Source of the DNA: UBA877 sp035506155
GTDB lineage: Bacteria > Chloroflexota > Anaerolineae > Anaerolineales > Villigracilaceae
Reading direction: 5' to 3'
DNA: 64,000 bases
Assembly (NCBI GenBank): GCA_035506155.1
Contig: DATJPX010000066.1
Location: 21,888-85,887, forward strand
In this document: one piece after another, positions 25,968-33,803 of the stretch
Layout of the letters: the number at the start of each line of letters is the position of its first letter
How positions within the stretch are numbered: the first letter of the stretch is position 1
Notes under the pieces: model-generated
What the model was told of the DNA's origin: nothing
The model's input: only the letters and a program-made list of their open reading frames with translations
Database searches by the model: none
Position numbers and translations under genes: made by a program

Positions 25968-26597
25968 TCAGTTTTGGAGGAGATCAAGAATATCGCTGGC
26001 TTTCGAGAACACCAGATCGGGGGATTGGGTTTTCAACGTCTGGATATCCGTATAGCCCCAGCTCACCGCGCCGAAGGCGATCCCCGCCCGGCGGGCCGCC
26101 TCGAGGTCGCGAATCTCGTCCCCGATGGCTAGGATCCGGCTTTTTTCCAGGCCTGTTCTCCGGACAATTCGTTGGAAGCTCGCCTTTTTCCCATTCAAGG
26201 AAATGTCGCATTCCATGTACTTGAAGAGATTTGCATTGCCTTCGCCGAGCACCTTTAGAATGTTCGTCCTGGCATTGGATGTCGCCAGGGCGAGCTCCGC
26301 CCCGTTCCGGGACAACTCAACCAAGACCGAAGGGATCCCCTCGAACAGAGGCACGCGCTCGATCTCGCGGGCCATGCGGATTTTGATCTCCCGACCGATC
26401 TTCGGTGCCTGCCAGATGGAAATTCCGATGGCTTTCATGACCTGGGCCGCTTTGTAGGTTCTCAGGATCGCCACTTTTTCCGGCCCGAGGCGGTTGAAAT
26501 GATATGCGTCAGCCATCTCGTTGAACAGGCCGACCAGCCACGGGAAGGAGTCGGCCAGGGTGCCGTCGAAATCGAAAATGATCAGCTTGTATTTCAC
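25968..26597 (-). CDS. HAD-superfamily phosphatase (phosphoglycolate-phosphatase-like)
   Basis: The 209-residue hydrolase has motif I DFDGTLADS (nucleophile Asp), motif II LALATSNAR, the lysine region KKASFQRIVRRTG, and motif III/IV ILAIGDEIRDLEAA. The helical cap between motifs I and II places it in the beta-phosphoglucomutase/phosphoglycolate phosphatase subgroup. Substrate unknown. It lies 14 bases after the methyltransferase gene, probably in one operon. Confidence 0.88.
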   Translation of the reverse strand: MKYKLIIFDFDGTLADSFPWLVGLFNEMADAYHFNRLGPEKVAILRTYKAAQVMKAIGISIWQAPKIGREIKIRMAREIERVPLFEGIPSVLVELSRNGAELALATSNARTNILKVLGEGNANLFKYMECDISLNGKKASFQRIVRRTGLEKSRILAIGDEIRDLEAARRAGIAFGAVSWGYTDIQTLKTQSPDLVFSKASDILDLLQN

Positions 26598-26611
26598 AGG
26601 GACGGAAAGCC

Positions 26612-27400
26612 CTACGGTTTGATAGCCCGGGTGGCGATGTAAGTTGGGTGATACTTGCTCACCGGCGAATCGGGGCAGATGTCTTCGTAAAAGCCCGTGA
26701 TCTGGAACCCGGTGTCCGTCTGGCCGGCGATCTGGTCGGTCAGGCTGTGGCCGAACTCGAGCGGCGTGCCCTCTTCAATGCACACATCCAGGTCTTCGGG
26801 ATCCATGTCTTTCAGGTCGGAGTAGGGGATGGAGTAGCGGACCGTCAGGGTTTCCTGTTCGTCTTCGTGCGTGCCGAACAGGTAATAGATCGGATTGGCA
26901 AAGCCGGCCAAAAGCAATCCACCGTGACGCAGGACGCGATAGGCTTCCTTCCAGACCGGCCGGACCTCGGGACAGAAAACGTTGGATACCGGGTGGAAGA
27001 CTAGGTCGAAGCTCTCCGCGGCGAAAGCGGACAGGTCGCGCATGTCCCCTTCAACCGTTTTGAGCGGTAGCCCTTCGCGGTCAGCGACCATGCGGTCCCG
27101 TTCGAGCTGGGCCGGTGAATTGTCGAATATGGTGACGTGTGCTCCCAATGCCGCAAAGACCGGCCCCTGCTGACCTCCGCCGCAAGCCAGGCCGAGGATA
27201 TCGAGGTTGACAAATGGCGGGAACCAGTCCTTTGGCACCGGAACAGTCTCGGTCAGCAGCAGCGAGAATTCGCCTCTGCGAGCCTTTGCAATCACCTCGG
27301 GCGTATCCGGCATGGTAAATGGATTGTTGTAATCCACCTGCCGGTCCCAGGCGTAACGGTTGTATTCGCGAATGTTGAGGGCGGGCTTCGGTTTTGGCAT
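26612..27400 (-). CDS. SAM-dependent methyltransferase (class I)
   Basis: The 262-residue protein has motif I LDILGLACGGGQQGP, VTIFDNSPAQLERDR for SAM hydroxyls, and GDMRDLSAFAAESFDLVF as motifs II/III. It is a small-molecule-type Methyltransf_11-like enzyme; substrate unknown. GGAG precedes the ATG and its own TATAAT lies at 27418-27423. The upstream LysM gene is cut off by a terminator, so this starts a new two-gene transcript with the HAD phosphatase. Confidence 0.87.
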   Translation of the reverse strand: MPKPKPALNIREYNRYAWDRQVDYNNPFTMPDTPEVIAKARRGEFSLLLTETVPVPKDWFPPFVNLDILGLACGGGQQGPVFAALGAHVTIFDNSPAQLERDRMVADREGLPLKTVEGDMRDLSAFAAESFDLVFHPVSNVFCPEVRPVWKEAYRVLRHGGLLLAGFANPIYYLFGTHEDEQETLTVRYSIPYSDLKDMDPEDLDVCIEEGTPLEFGHSLTDQIAGQTDTGFQITGFYEDICPDSPVSKYHPTYIATRAIKP

Positions 27401-27417
27401 GAAGGTCTCCAGTTGGG

Positions 27418-27423
27418 ATTATA
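27418..27423 (-). promoter_or_regulatory. -10 box of the methyltransferase-HAD operon
   Basis: A consensus TATAAT on the minus strand lies 17 bases before the ATG at 27400. No good -35 is seen; the -35 position falls inside the upstream terminator hairpin. Confidence 0.5.
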
Positions 27424-27428
27424 CACTC

Positions 27429-27462
27429 ACAAAAATCCCCACGCAGCACCTGCGTGGGGATT
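27429..27462 (-). terminator. Rho-independent terminator of the LysM gene
   Basis: A perfect 13-bp stem, AATCCCCACGCAG (27434-27446) with its complement (27450-27462) and a three-base loop, is followed on the minus strand by a T-run (TTTTTGTG). Confidence 0.9.
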
Positions 27463-27481
27463 CTCTCGATTCTGTAGGTGG

Positions 27482-28630
27482 CTATTTCGTCGGCGTGGGA
27501 GCCGGGCTGGCGCCACTCCAGGTGAAGGTGCGGGGGGCGCTGGCTGCACCGGCCGGTGCCCAGATGGGGTTGCCCTGGTCGTCCGTGCCGGTTTGCCGGA
27601 CCGAGACGACTGTCCAGCGCAATACGTGCGGGACGACATCCTGTGGGCGGAAGGAGACCGGGACGATGAACTTGGTATCGGTTACATACTGGACCAGTTT
27701 GCGTCCGGTCCCGGAAGTCACGTCCTCGATGGTGACCTGGTACGCCTCGTTATCGCGCAGGGTTCCGACCGAAGCCCATTGGAGGGTGATCGTATCGTTC
27801 GCTAGGGAGAAGGGGGCGCCGTCCGCGGGCAGGAGCAGGTTGGGGGCCGGATAGGGCGGCGGAGTGGTCGGGGTCGGGCTGGGTCCGGGGGTGGCCGCCC
27901 GCTTGCACAGGGGGATCAACAGCTTCTGGTCGAGCATGACATTATCCGTGCTGAGCCCGTTCCAGTCTTTGATGGCCTGCATCGAGACCTGGTAGTTGGC
28001 GGCGATGATGCTCAGGGTGTCGTTTGCCTGAACGGTGTAACTGGCCGTTGGACAAGCCTGGCGAGTCGCCTCGTCGGGCAAGAGGGTGGCGGTTGGGGCG
28101 GGTGGAGCCGTCGGGGTGGGCAGCGGCACCTTGATGACCTGTCCGACGGCCAGGTCGGTACAATTGCTGTTCAAGCCGTTCAAGGTAATAATGGCAGGTA
28201 CACTCGATCCGTAAAGCGCGGCGATGGATCCGCAGTTGTCATTGGCTTTGACCGTGTAATCCACCGGCGGGAGCGGAGTGGCCGTGGGAGTATCCGTCGG
28301 GATGAGGGTTTCAGTCGGCGTCAGAGTCAGGGTGAGCGTCTCGGTTGGGCTGGCAATGGGGGTGGGTACGGCAATCCGCTTGGTTGCCGAAAGGGTCAGG
28401 TAGAGGGCCCCCGCTCCGACAGCCAGGAAAACGACGAACAGCGCCAGGGCGACCGGCAGGCTCAGGGTCATTTCGGGCATGCGAGCGCCTTGGACGGCGC
28501 GTTCGGATTTGGCTTTTGGTTTGGGTGTGGCGCTGAATTCGCTTCCACAGACCACGCAGCGGGTGGCGTTTTCTGCCAGGCGTGTCCCACAGGTTGGGCA
28601 GAGTTTGGTTGGAGTTGTTTCTGGGCTCAT
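27482..28630 (-). CDS. Zinc-ribbon, single-TM, double-LysM envelope protein
   Basis: The 382-residue protein begins with a four-cysteine zinc ribbon (Cys11, 14, 25, 28: LCPTCG...RCVVCG). A membrane helix follows (about 55-80, LPVALALFVVFLAVGAGALYL), then a Thr/Pro-rich stretch, a first LysM domain (YTVKANDNCGSIAALYGSS), a second (YTVQANDTLSIIAANYQVS), and a C-terminal beta-rich domain ending in a Pro/Thr tail. LysM binds peptidoglycan or related glycans outside, so the ribbon should face the cytoplasm. The same frame is open far upstream, but the ATG at 28630 begins the ribbon and sits nine bases after TATAAT with no ribosome site, suggesting a leaderless mRNA. It is divergent from the E1 alpha operon. 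Confidence 0.82.
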   Translation of the reverse strand: MSPETTPTKLCPTCGTRLAENATRCVVCGSEFSATPKPKAKSERAVQGARMPEMTLSLPVALALFVVFLAVGAGALYLTLSATKRIAVPTPIASPTETLTLTLTPTETLIPTDTPTATPLPPVDYTVKANDNCGSIAALYGSSVPAIITLNGLNSNCTDLAVGQVIKVPLPTPTAPPAPTATLLPDEATRQACPTASYTVQANDTLSIIAANYQVSMQAIKDWNGLSTDNVMLDQKLLIPLCKRAATPGPSPTPTTPPPYPAPNLLLPADGAPFSLANDTITLQWASVGTLRDNEAYQVTIEDVTSGTGRKLVQYVTDTKFIVPVSFRPQDVVPHVLRWTVVSVRQTGTDDQGNPIWAPAGAASAPRTFTWSGASPAPTPTK

Positions 28631-28639
28631 AATTCCGGG

Positions 28640-28645
28640 ATTATA
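28640..28645 (-). promoter_or_regulatory. -10 box giving a near-leaderless LysM mRNA
   Basis: A consensus TATAAT (minus strand) ends nine bases before the ATG at 28630. No Shine-Dalgarno fits in the gap. Confidence 0.5.
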
Positions 28646-28721
28646 CCATGACGGTTTGGTTTGAAAGCCAACCCGGTCAAACTCTTCAAGACTGCGTATA
28701 GACAGGCATATAGTCGGTGGA

Positions 28722-28750
28722 TTGGGCCGATTCGGCGCGTGGGTTATAAT
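28722..28750 (+). promoter_or_regulatory. Promoter of the E1 alpha/E1 beta/lipoyl-acyltransferase operon
   Basis: TTGGGC (28722-28727) and a consensus TATAAT (28745-28750) are 17 bases apart. The ATG of E1 alpha follows after nine bases with no ribosome site, so the transcript is probably leaderless, like the divergent LysM gene. Confidence 0.6.
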
Positions 28751-28759
28751 GTGGCCATC

Positions 28760-29686
28760 ATGACGGACCATCTTTCCCTTTATCGCACGATGCTCTTGAT
28801 CCGCAGGTTTGAAGAGCGCTTGTTGAATGAGTTCAGCAGTGGAAAACTGGTCGGGACGACGCACTCCTACATCGGGCAGGAGGCCGACGCGGCCGGGATC
28901 TTCTCTGTCACCGATCCGCAGGATGTGGTCTTCAGCAACCACCGCTGCCACGGGCATTTCCTGGCTTACGGAGGGGATCCCTATCGGCTGGCGGCTGAGT
29001 TGATGGGCAAGGCGACCGGCCTGGTGGGGGGGCGGGGCGGCAGCCAACACATCCAGTGGCGGAATTTCTACTCCAACGGGATCCAGGGTGGGATCGTCCC
29101 TGTGGCGACCGGGATGGGATTGGCCGAGAAGATCGGCAAGACCGGCCAGATCTGCCTGGTCTTCGTTGGCGATGGGACGCTCGGCGAGGGGACCCTTTAC
29201 GAAAGCTTGAACTTGGCGGCGCTCTGGGAGCTGCCCGTCCTGTACGTGCTCGAAGATAATCGCTATGCCCAGACGACCCCGGTCGAAAAGGGTGTGGCCG
29301 GGTCGATGGCCGGACGGTTTGCAGCTTTCGGCATCCCGATCTGGGAACGCGACACCACGGACGTGCTCGAAATCCAATCTGCTGCAGGGGAAGCCGTCCG
29401 CCAGGTGCGGGAACACGGCGGGCCTGCCGGCCTGATCCTGCACACGTATCGTTTTTCCGCCCACAGCAAGGGCGACGACGTGCGCGACCCGTCCGAGATC
29501 GCCCGCGCCAGGGAGAGGGACCCCCTGACGGTCCACGGCGCCCGCTTGACGACCGGGGACCGCGAAAAAACCGAAAAGGAAGTCCTGGTCGCCATCGAGG
29601 CTGCCTTCAACCGCGCAAGCGTCGACCCTTATCCCAGCCTGGCTGCGGTCGCTGAAAGCCAGCCATCGATTGCGGATCGCCAATGA
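28760..29686 (+). CDS. 2-oxoacid dehydrogenase E1 component, alpha subunit (TPP-dependent)
   Basis: The 308-residue subunit has the family start LYRTMLLIRRFEERLL, GTTHSYIGQEADAAG, the thiamine-diphosphate motif GDGTLGEG...LEDNRYA, and the C-terminal YRFSAHSKGDD block. With the beta subunit it decarboxylates a 2-oxoacid and reductively acylates a lipoyl group. The length resembles the compact acetoin/pyruvate-dehydrogenase alpha subunits. The ATG at 28760 is chosen by homology; an in-frame start at 28661 lies upstream of the promoter. It overlaps the beta gene by four bases. Substrate (pyruvate or another 2-oxoacid) is not determinable. Confidence 0.93.
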   Translation: MTDHLSLYRTMLLIRRFEERLLNEFSSGKLVGTTHSYIGQEADAAGIFSVTDPQDVVFSNHRCHGHFLAYGGDPYRLAAELMGKATGLVGGRGGSQHIQWRNFYSNGIQGGIVPVATGMGLAEKIGKTGQICLVFVGDGTLGEGTLYESLNLAALWELPVLYVLEDNRYAQTTPVEKGVAGSMAGRFAAFGIPIWERDTTDVLEIQSAAGEAVRQVREHGGPAGLILHTYRFSAHSKGDDVRDPSEIARARERDPLTVHGARLTTGDREKTEKEVLVAIEAAFNRASVDPYPSLAAVAESQPSIADRQ

Positions 29687-30681
29687 CCATCACCGTTCTC
29701 GATTCCCTGAACCAGGCCTTGCTGCGTGCCATGGACGGCGACGAGCGCATCTACGTTCTCGGGGAGGACATCCTCGATCCGTACGGGGGCGCATTCAAAG
29801 TGACCCGCGGCCTGAGCACGAAATTCCCCGAGCGCGTCTTCACCACCCCTATTTCTGAAGCATCCATCGTCGGGGTGGCCTCCGGGATGGCGCTGCGCGG
29901 CCTGCGCCCGGTGGCCGAGATCATGTTCGGCGATTTCGTCACCCTGATCGCCGACCAGCTGGTCAACCACGCCGCCAAGTTTCGCTGGATGTATAACGAC
30001 CAGGTGCGCGTCCCGATCGTCGTGCGGACGCCGATGGGCGGGCACCGTGGCTACGGGCCGACCCATTCCCAGAGCCTCGAGAAATTGTTCCTGGGTGTAC
30101 CCGGCTTGAAAGTAATTGCGCCCAACTGCCTGTCGGACCCCGGCCGGCTTTTGGAGGCTGCCATTGCCGACGACGACCCGGTGCTGTTCGTGGAGCACAA
30201 GTTGCTCTACACCCGTCCGCTGCTGGAGGCCGGGACGGGCGAGCTGGCGGACTTTTCACTGGAATCGTCCGGCGGGATTTATCCGACCCAGATCCTGAGC
30301 CAGGGGCCGCGCCCCGGATTGACCATCGCCTGTTATGGCTACAATTTCGAGCTTGCCCGCCGGGCAGCCCTCGACCTGCTCTACGAGCGCGAGCTGTTTT
30401 CGGAGATCGTCGTCTTCTCGCAACTGGCGCCATTCGAGCTCTCGCCGCTGATGGATTCGCTCTGCAGGACCGGCCGGCTGCTGACCGTCGAGGAGGGGAC
30501 GCGGACCCTGGGTTGGGGTGCGGAAGTCTCCGCCCGGGCGGCCGAAGCCGGGATCCCCAACCTGCGGGTTGCCCGCCTCGCCGCCCTCGACCTGCCGATC
30601 GCCAATTCCAGGCCGCTCGAAGACGCCATCCTGCCGGGTGTGGATGCAATCAGGCAGGCCATGCTCGACCTGGTTTCATGA
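29683..30681 (+). CDS. 2-oxoacid dehydrogenase E1 component, beta subunit
   Basis: The 332-residue subunit has the family blocks ALLRAMDGDERIYVLGEDI, FPERVFTTPISEASIVGVASGMALRGLRPV, EIMFGDF, RTPMGGHRGYGPTHSQSLEK and VVEEGT-like TVEEGTRTLGWGAEV. It completes the alpha2beta2 thiamine-dependent decarboxylase. Its ATG overlaps the alpha stop (ATGA) and the lipoyl/acyltransferase gene follows 29 bases later. That next gene takes the place normally held by an E2 gene. Confidence 0.93.
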   Translation: MTITVLDSLNQALLRAMDGDERIYVLGEDILDPYGGAFKVTRGLSTKFPERVFTTPISEASIVGVASGMALRGLRPVAEIMFGDFVTLIADQLVNHAAKFRWMYNDQVRVPIVVRTPMGGHRGYGPTHSQSLEKLFLGVPGLKVIAPNCLSDPGRLLEAAIADDDPVLFVEHKLLYTRPLLEAGTGELADFSLESSGGIYPTQILSQGPRPGLTIACYGYNFELARRAALDLLYERELFSEIVVFSQLAPFELSPLMDSLCRTGRLLTVEEGTRTLGWGAEVSARAAEAGIPNLRVARLAALDLPIANSRPLEDAILPGVDAIRQAMLDLVS

Positions 30682-30710
30682 AGCCCGTTTGCTCTCATCG
30701 ATGGTGAACC

Positions 30711-31805
30711 ATGATCAAATCCGAAATCCTCGTACCGCTCCTGAATGCCAATGAGCCGGAAGCCCGCCTGGCCAGCCTGCACGTGAAAGACGGAGAGGCG
30801 GTCGAGAAGGGGGCCCTGCTCCTGACCGTGGAGACCACCAAGGCGGCCACGGATATCGAAGCGCCGGAGGCGGGCTTCGTCCATTTCTTGGCGGCCGAGG
30901 GCGATACGCTTCCCGTAGGCGCAAAGATCGCCGTGATCACCGAAAAAGCGGGCGAGAAGGTCGCCTCGCTGCCTCGGGCTGCCGAACCGACAAAGGCCGA
31001 AGGCGACCTGAGGATTACCAAGCCGGCCCGCCTCCTGGCTGAATCCCTCGGCCTGGACCTGGCCCGACTGCCCACCGATCGCCTGGTGACCGAAGCGGTC
31101 GTGCGCGAGCTGGCAGGCGCGCCGGCGATCGAGATCTCGCTGTCCAAATCCGACCGGCCTTATTTGGCGATCTTTGGCGCCGGCGGACATGCCAAGGCCA
31201 TCATGGACATGGTCCGGCAGTTGGGCGAATTTGCCATCGCCGGGATCGTGGACGACAATCCCCGGTTGACCGGCTCGCGCACCCTTGACATCCCGGTGCT
31301 GGGGACGCGGGCGATCCTGCCGGCCCTGTTCGAGCAGGGAGTAAAACTGGCCGCCAACGGCGTCGGCGGGATCCTGGATATCGCCATCCGGGTGCGGGTT
31401 TTCGAGACGCTGGCGGGGGCGGGTTTCGCATTCCCGGCCCTGGTCCATCCACGCGCGACGGTCGAGCCGAGCGCCCGGGTGGCGGAGGGCGTCCAGGTCT
31501 TCGCCAATGCTTACATCGGTTCGGAAGCGGTCTTGGGACCGAAGTGCATGATCAATACGAATGCAGTGGTGTCGCACGATTGTGAGATCGGCGAATATAC
31601 CCACGTCGCCCCGGGCGCCCTCCTGGCGGGACACGTACACGTCGGGGAGCGCAGCCTGATCGGCATGGGCGTCACCACCGCCATCGGGGTGCGGATCGGG
31701 GCTGGGGTGCGCATCGGCAACGGAGCGATCGTCCTGGCGGATGTACCCGACCGGATGGTCATCCAGGCCGGCAGGTTTTGGGTCGGAAAAGCAGAGACGC
31801 CCTGA
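30711..31805 (+). CDS. Lipoyl domain / E2-like subunit-binding segment / NeuD-PglD acyltransferase fusion
   Basis: The 364-residue protein joins three parts. Residues 1-80 are a lipoyl domain with the lipoylation motif VETTKA (Lys44) rather than the biotin MKM. Residues about 101-135 (ITKPARLLAESLGLDLARL) resemble the E1/E3-binding domain of E2 enzymes, though its usual GTG-GRI end is lost. Residues about 150-364 are a NeuD/PglD-type acyltransferase: Rossmann-like start AIFGAGGHAKAIMDM, VDDNPRL, then left-handed beta-helix repeats with the catalytic-type histidine in VSHDCEIGEYTHVAPGA (His289). No CoA-transferring E2 catalytic domain (HxxxDG) is present. By position it is the E2 of this operon. 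I infer that E1 loads an acyl group on Lys44 and the beta-helix transfers it to a nucleotide sugar or similar acceptor. No E3 or sugar aminotransferase lies nearby. Confidence 0.85.
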   Translation: MIKSEILVPLLNANEPEARLASLHVKDGEAVEKGALLLTVETTKAATDIEAPEAGFVHFLAAEGDTLPVGAKIAVITEKAGEKVASLPRAAEPTKAEGDLRITKPARLLAESLGLDLARLPTDRLVTEAVVRELAGAPAIEISLSKSDRPYLAIFGAGGHAKAIMDMVRQLGEFAIAGIVDDNPRLTGSRTLDIPVLGTRAILPALFEQGVKLAANGVGGILDIAIRVRVFETLAGAGFAFPALVHPRATVEPSARVAEGVQVFANAYIGSEAVLGPKCMINTNAVVSHDCEIGEYTHVAPGALLAGHVHVGERSLIGMGVTTAIGVRIGAGVRIGNGAIVLADVPDRMVIQAGRFWVGKAETP

Positions 31806-31822
31806 GCGGGCGTCTCTTTTTA
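31793..31822 (+). terminator. Rho-independent terminator overlapping the operon's last stop codon
   Basis: AGAGACGCCC (31793-31802) pairs with GGGCGTCTCT (31808-31817) and a T-run follows. The TGA stop (31803-31805) sits in the loop, so terminating ribosomes and hairpin formation may compete. Confidence 0.88.
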
Positions 31823-31829
31823 TCCAGGT

Positions 31830-32684
31830 TCAGGGAGCCAGGGTGGGTCCCGGCCCGGGGGTAAGCGTCGGTTCGCCGCAAAAGGACGACCGGCGGATGA
31901 AAACAGAGTCGTTCAAGGCGATCTCCCGATAATATTTTGGATCGCTCCCCGGGGCGGTCAGGAACGCCGGGTCACCATATTGGGCAAGCCATTCCTCCAG
32001 GTCCATCTGTACGGCCCAGGCGCCCAGTTCGGCGATCGTCTGATCGTTCGCGCCGTCCGGGCAGGTATGCGGCAGCCCGTTATTGTGGCGGGCTTCGTGG
32101 ACGAGCAAAATGGTCGTGTCCATCAGACCGGCGTTATATGCCGGATCAATCCATAAGTCCGTCATGGCAAGCAGCGTATTTGGACCGTCCTGGATGTCGA
32201 TGACATTGGCCGGGTCGCAGCAGTGGCTGTAGCGGAAATCCTGGCGGAAGCGGATGCCGTGGATGCTGCCGACGAACCAGTCGTAGAGTTGTTTGTCCGT
32301 CCAGGGAAGCGGCTGGCTGAAATGGAGCAGGCGCATGACCAGGATCGATTGGTAGGCGTGCTTCATGACTGGGGTCAGATCTGCCGACCCGTCCGAGGCG
32401 CGGCAGGCCAACTGACCGGCGGTTGGGTCGGTTTCGAAACTCAAAGTCAAGTCGGCGTTCACCCGGGCGATCTCGGCGGCGGTCGGGCAGCGGGCGAAGA
32501 AGTCCGCCACGGTGGGCGGTACAGGCGTGGCAGTCGCCGTTTGGCGGAACAACAGGGTGGTGTGTGGAACGATGGAAAGAGCAATGGCCGGAACGCCGGT
32601 CGGTTTGCCGGTGGGGATGTTACAGGCAACCAGAATGAATATCCCAACCATGAGAGAACAAAGAGTTTTCGCCGTCCGATTCAT
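31830..32684 (-). CDS. Secreted lipoprotein with a metzincin-like zinc motif
   Basis: The 284-residue protein has a lipoprotein signal (GIFILVAC, Cys21), a Thr/Pro-rich linker, then a domain of about 210 residues with the line LLVHEARHNNGLPHTC. HEARHNNGLPH (196-206) fits the metzincin consensus HExxHxxGxxH exactly, so a surface zinc metallopeptidase is plausible. Cysteines flank it (HCCDP, HTCPDG). A Met at 227 could serve as the Met-turn but spacing is not proven. A GGAGG site precedes the ATG. I recognise no named family. It ends in a Pro/Thr-rich tail. Confidence 0.7.
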   Translation of the reverse strand: MNRTAKTLCSLMVGIFILVACNIPTGKPTGVPAIALSIVPHTTLLFRQTATATPVPPTVADFFARCPTAAEIARVNADLTLSFETDPTAGQLACRASDGSADLTPVMKHAYQSILVMRLLHFSQPLPWTDKQLYDWFVGSIHGIRFRQDFRYSHCCDPANVIDIQDGPNTLLAMTDLWIDPAYNAGLMDTTILLVHEARHNNGLPHTCPDGANDQTIAELGAWAVQMDLEEWLAQYGDPAFLTAPGSDPKYYREIALNDSVFIRRSSFCGEPTLTPGPGPTLAP

Positions 32685-32732
32685 TTCTACACCTCCTCGG
32701 CCGTTCCCCTGGTGGAATGGGTCGTTTACGCT

Positions 32733-33716
32733 CTACCAGTAGGGATGTACCAGCGGCCGCGCGAATCGATCGTAAATACCCTTGATCGCCGCCATGCTCT
32801 CTGGGGTGAGCGCCGGCAGATCGGCCGCCCGAATGTTTTCCTCGGCCTGGTCTGGGCGTTTGGCTCCCGGGATGGCGCAACTGACCGCCGGGAACATCAG
32901 GATCCAACGCAGGGCCATCTGGGCAAGCGTCTGCCCGGCCGGAACGAGCGGACGAAGGGCTTCGACGGCCTCCAGGCCGGTCTCGTAGTCCAGGCCGGAG
33001 AATGTCTCGCCGCGATCGAAGGCTTCGCCCCGCCGGTTGAAGGCCCGGTGGTCGTCGGGGGCGAAGGTGCTGGCGCGGGTCAACTTGCCGGTCAGCAGGC
33101 CCGAGGCGAGCGGGACCCGGGCAAGGATCCCGACCTTGCGGCGTTGGGCTTCCCCGAAGAACAGCTCGGCCGGGCGCTGGCGGAAGATGTTGAAGATGAT
33201 CTGCACAGACTGTACGTTTGGGAACTCGATGGCCTTGAGAGCCTCTTCGACCTTTTCAACGCTAACGCCGTAGTAGCGGAGCTTGCCCGCTGCGACCAGA
33301 TCGTCGAGGACGCCGAACACTTCCGGATTGTAGTAGACCTCCGTGGGCGGACAGTGGAGCTGCAGGAGGTCGAGGGATTCCACCTCGAGGTTTTTCAAGC
33401 TGCGCTCCACAAAGGCGGTCAGGTTCTGGCGGTTGTACCCTGCAGCGATGTGAGGGTCCAGCCGGCGGCCGGCTTTGGTGGCGACGTGGAACTGTTCCTT
33501 GCGCTCCTTACGCAGCTTCGCAAACAGGCGCTCGCTGCGCCCATCCCCGTAGACGTCTGCTGTGTCGAAAAAATTGACTCCCATTTCGAGAGCGCGGTAT
33601 AGGGCGGCCAGGGATTCGTTGTCATCGACCTCGCCCCAGGTGCCGCCGATGGCCCAGGCCCCGAAACTGATTGCGGAAACTTTCCATCCGGTCCGTCCCA
33701 GCTCACGATACTCCAT
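32733..33716 (-). CDS. Aldo/keto reductase
   Basis: The 327-residue TIM-barrel oxidoreductase has the catalytic tetrad: Asp and Tyr in FFDTADVYGDGRSE, Lys in VATKAGRR and His in LQLHCPP. C-terminal NADP-binding residues lie around VSCAIPGAKRPDQAEEN. It reduces aldehydes or ketones with NADPH in the cytoplasm; the substrate is unknown. AGGAGATG precedes the ATG, and TATGAT upstream could be a -10, so it likely begins its own transcript. Confidence 0.93.
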   Translation of the reverse strand: MEYRELGRTGWKVSAISFGAWAIGGTWGEVDDNESLAALYRALEMGVNFFDTADVYGDGRSERLFAKLRKERKEQFHVATKAGRRLDPHIAAGYNRQNLTAFVERSLKNLEVESLDLLQLHCPPTEVYYNPEVFGVLDDLVAAGKLRYYGVSVEKVEEALKAIEFPNVQSVQIIFNIFRQRPAELFFGEAQRRKVGILARVPLASGLLTGKLTRASTFAPDDHRAFNRRGEAFDRGETFSGLDYETGLEAVEALRPLVPAGQTLAQMALRWILMFPAVSCAIPGAKRPDQAEENIRAADLPALTPESMAAIKGIYDRFARPLVHPYW

Positions 33717-33803
33717 AATTCATCTCCTTTCATCCCAACTGTAATCATAGACGATGTTGAACTACCGATCAAGCAATGATGCGATCGTCGAAAGCGATCC
33801 TCT

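Noticed and set aside
28631..29683. Open upstream extension of the LysM frame to 733 codons
   Set aside because: It runs antisense through E1 alpha and precedes the zinc ribbon; the TATAAT and ATG at 28630 give a better start.
30711..31805. Biotin carrier rather than lipoyl domain
   Set aside because: The modified lysine lies in ETTKA, and E1 genes are adjacent; biotin domains have MKM.
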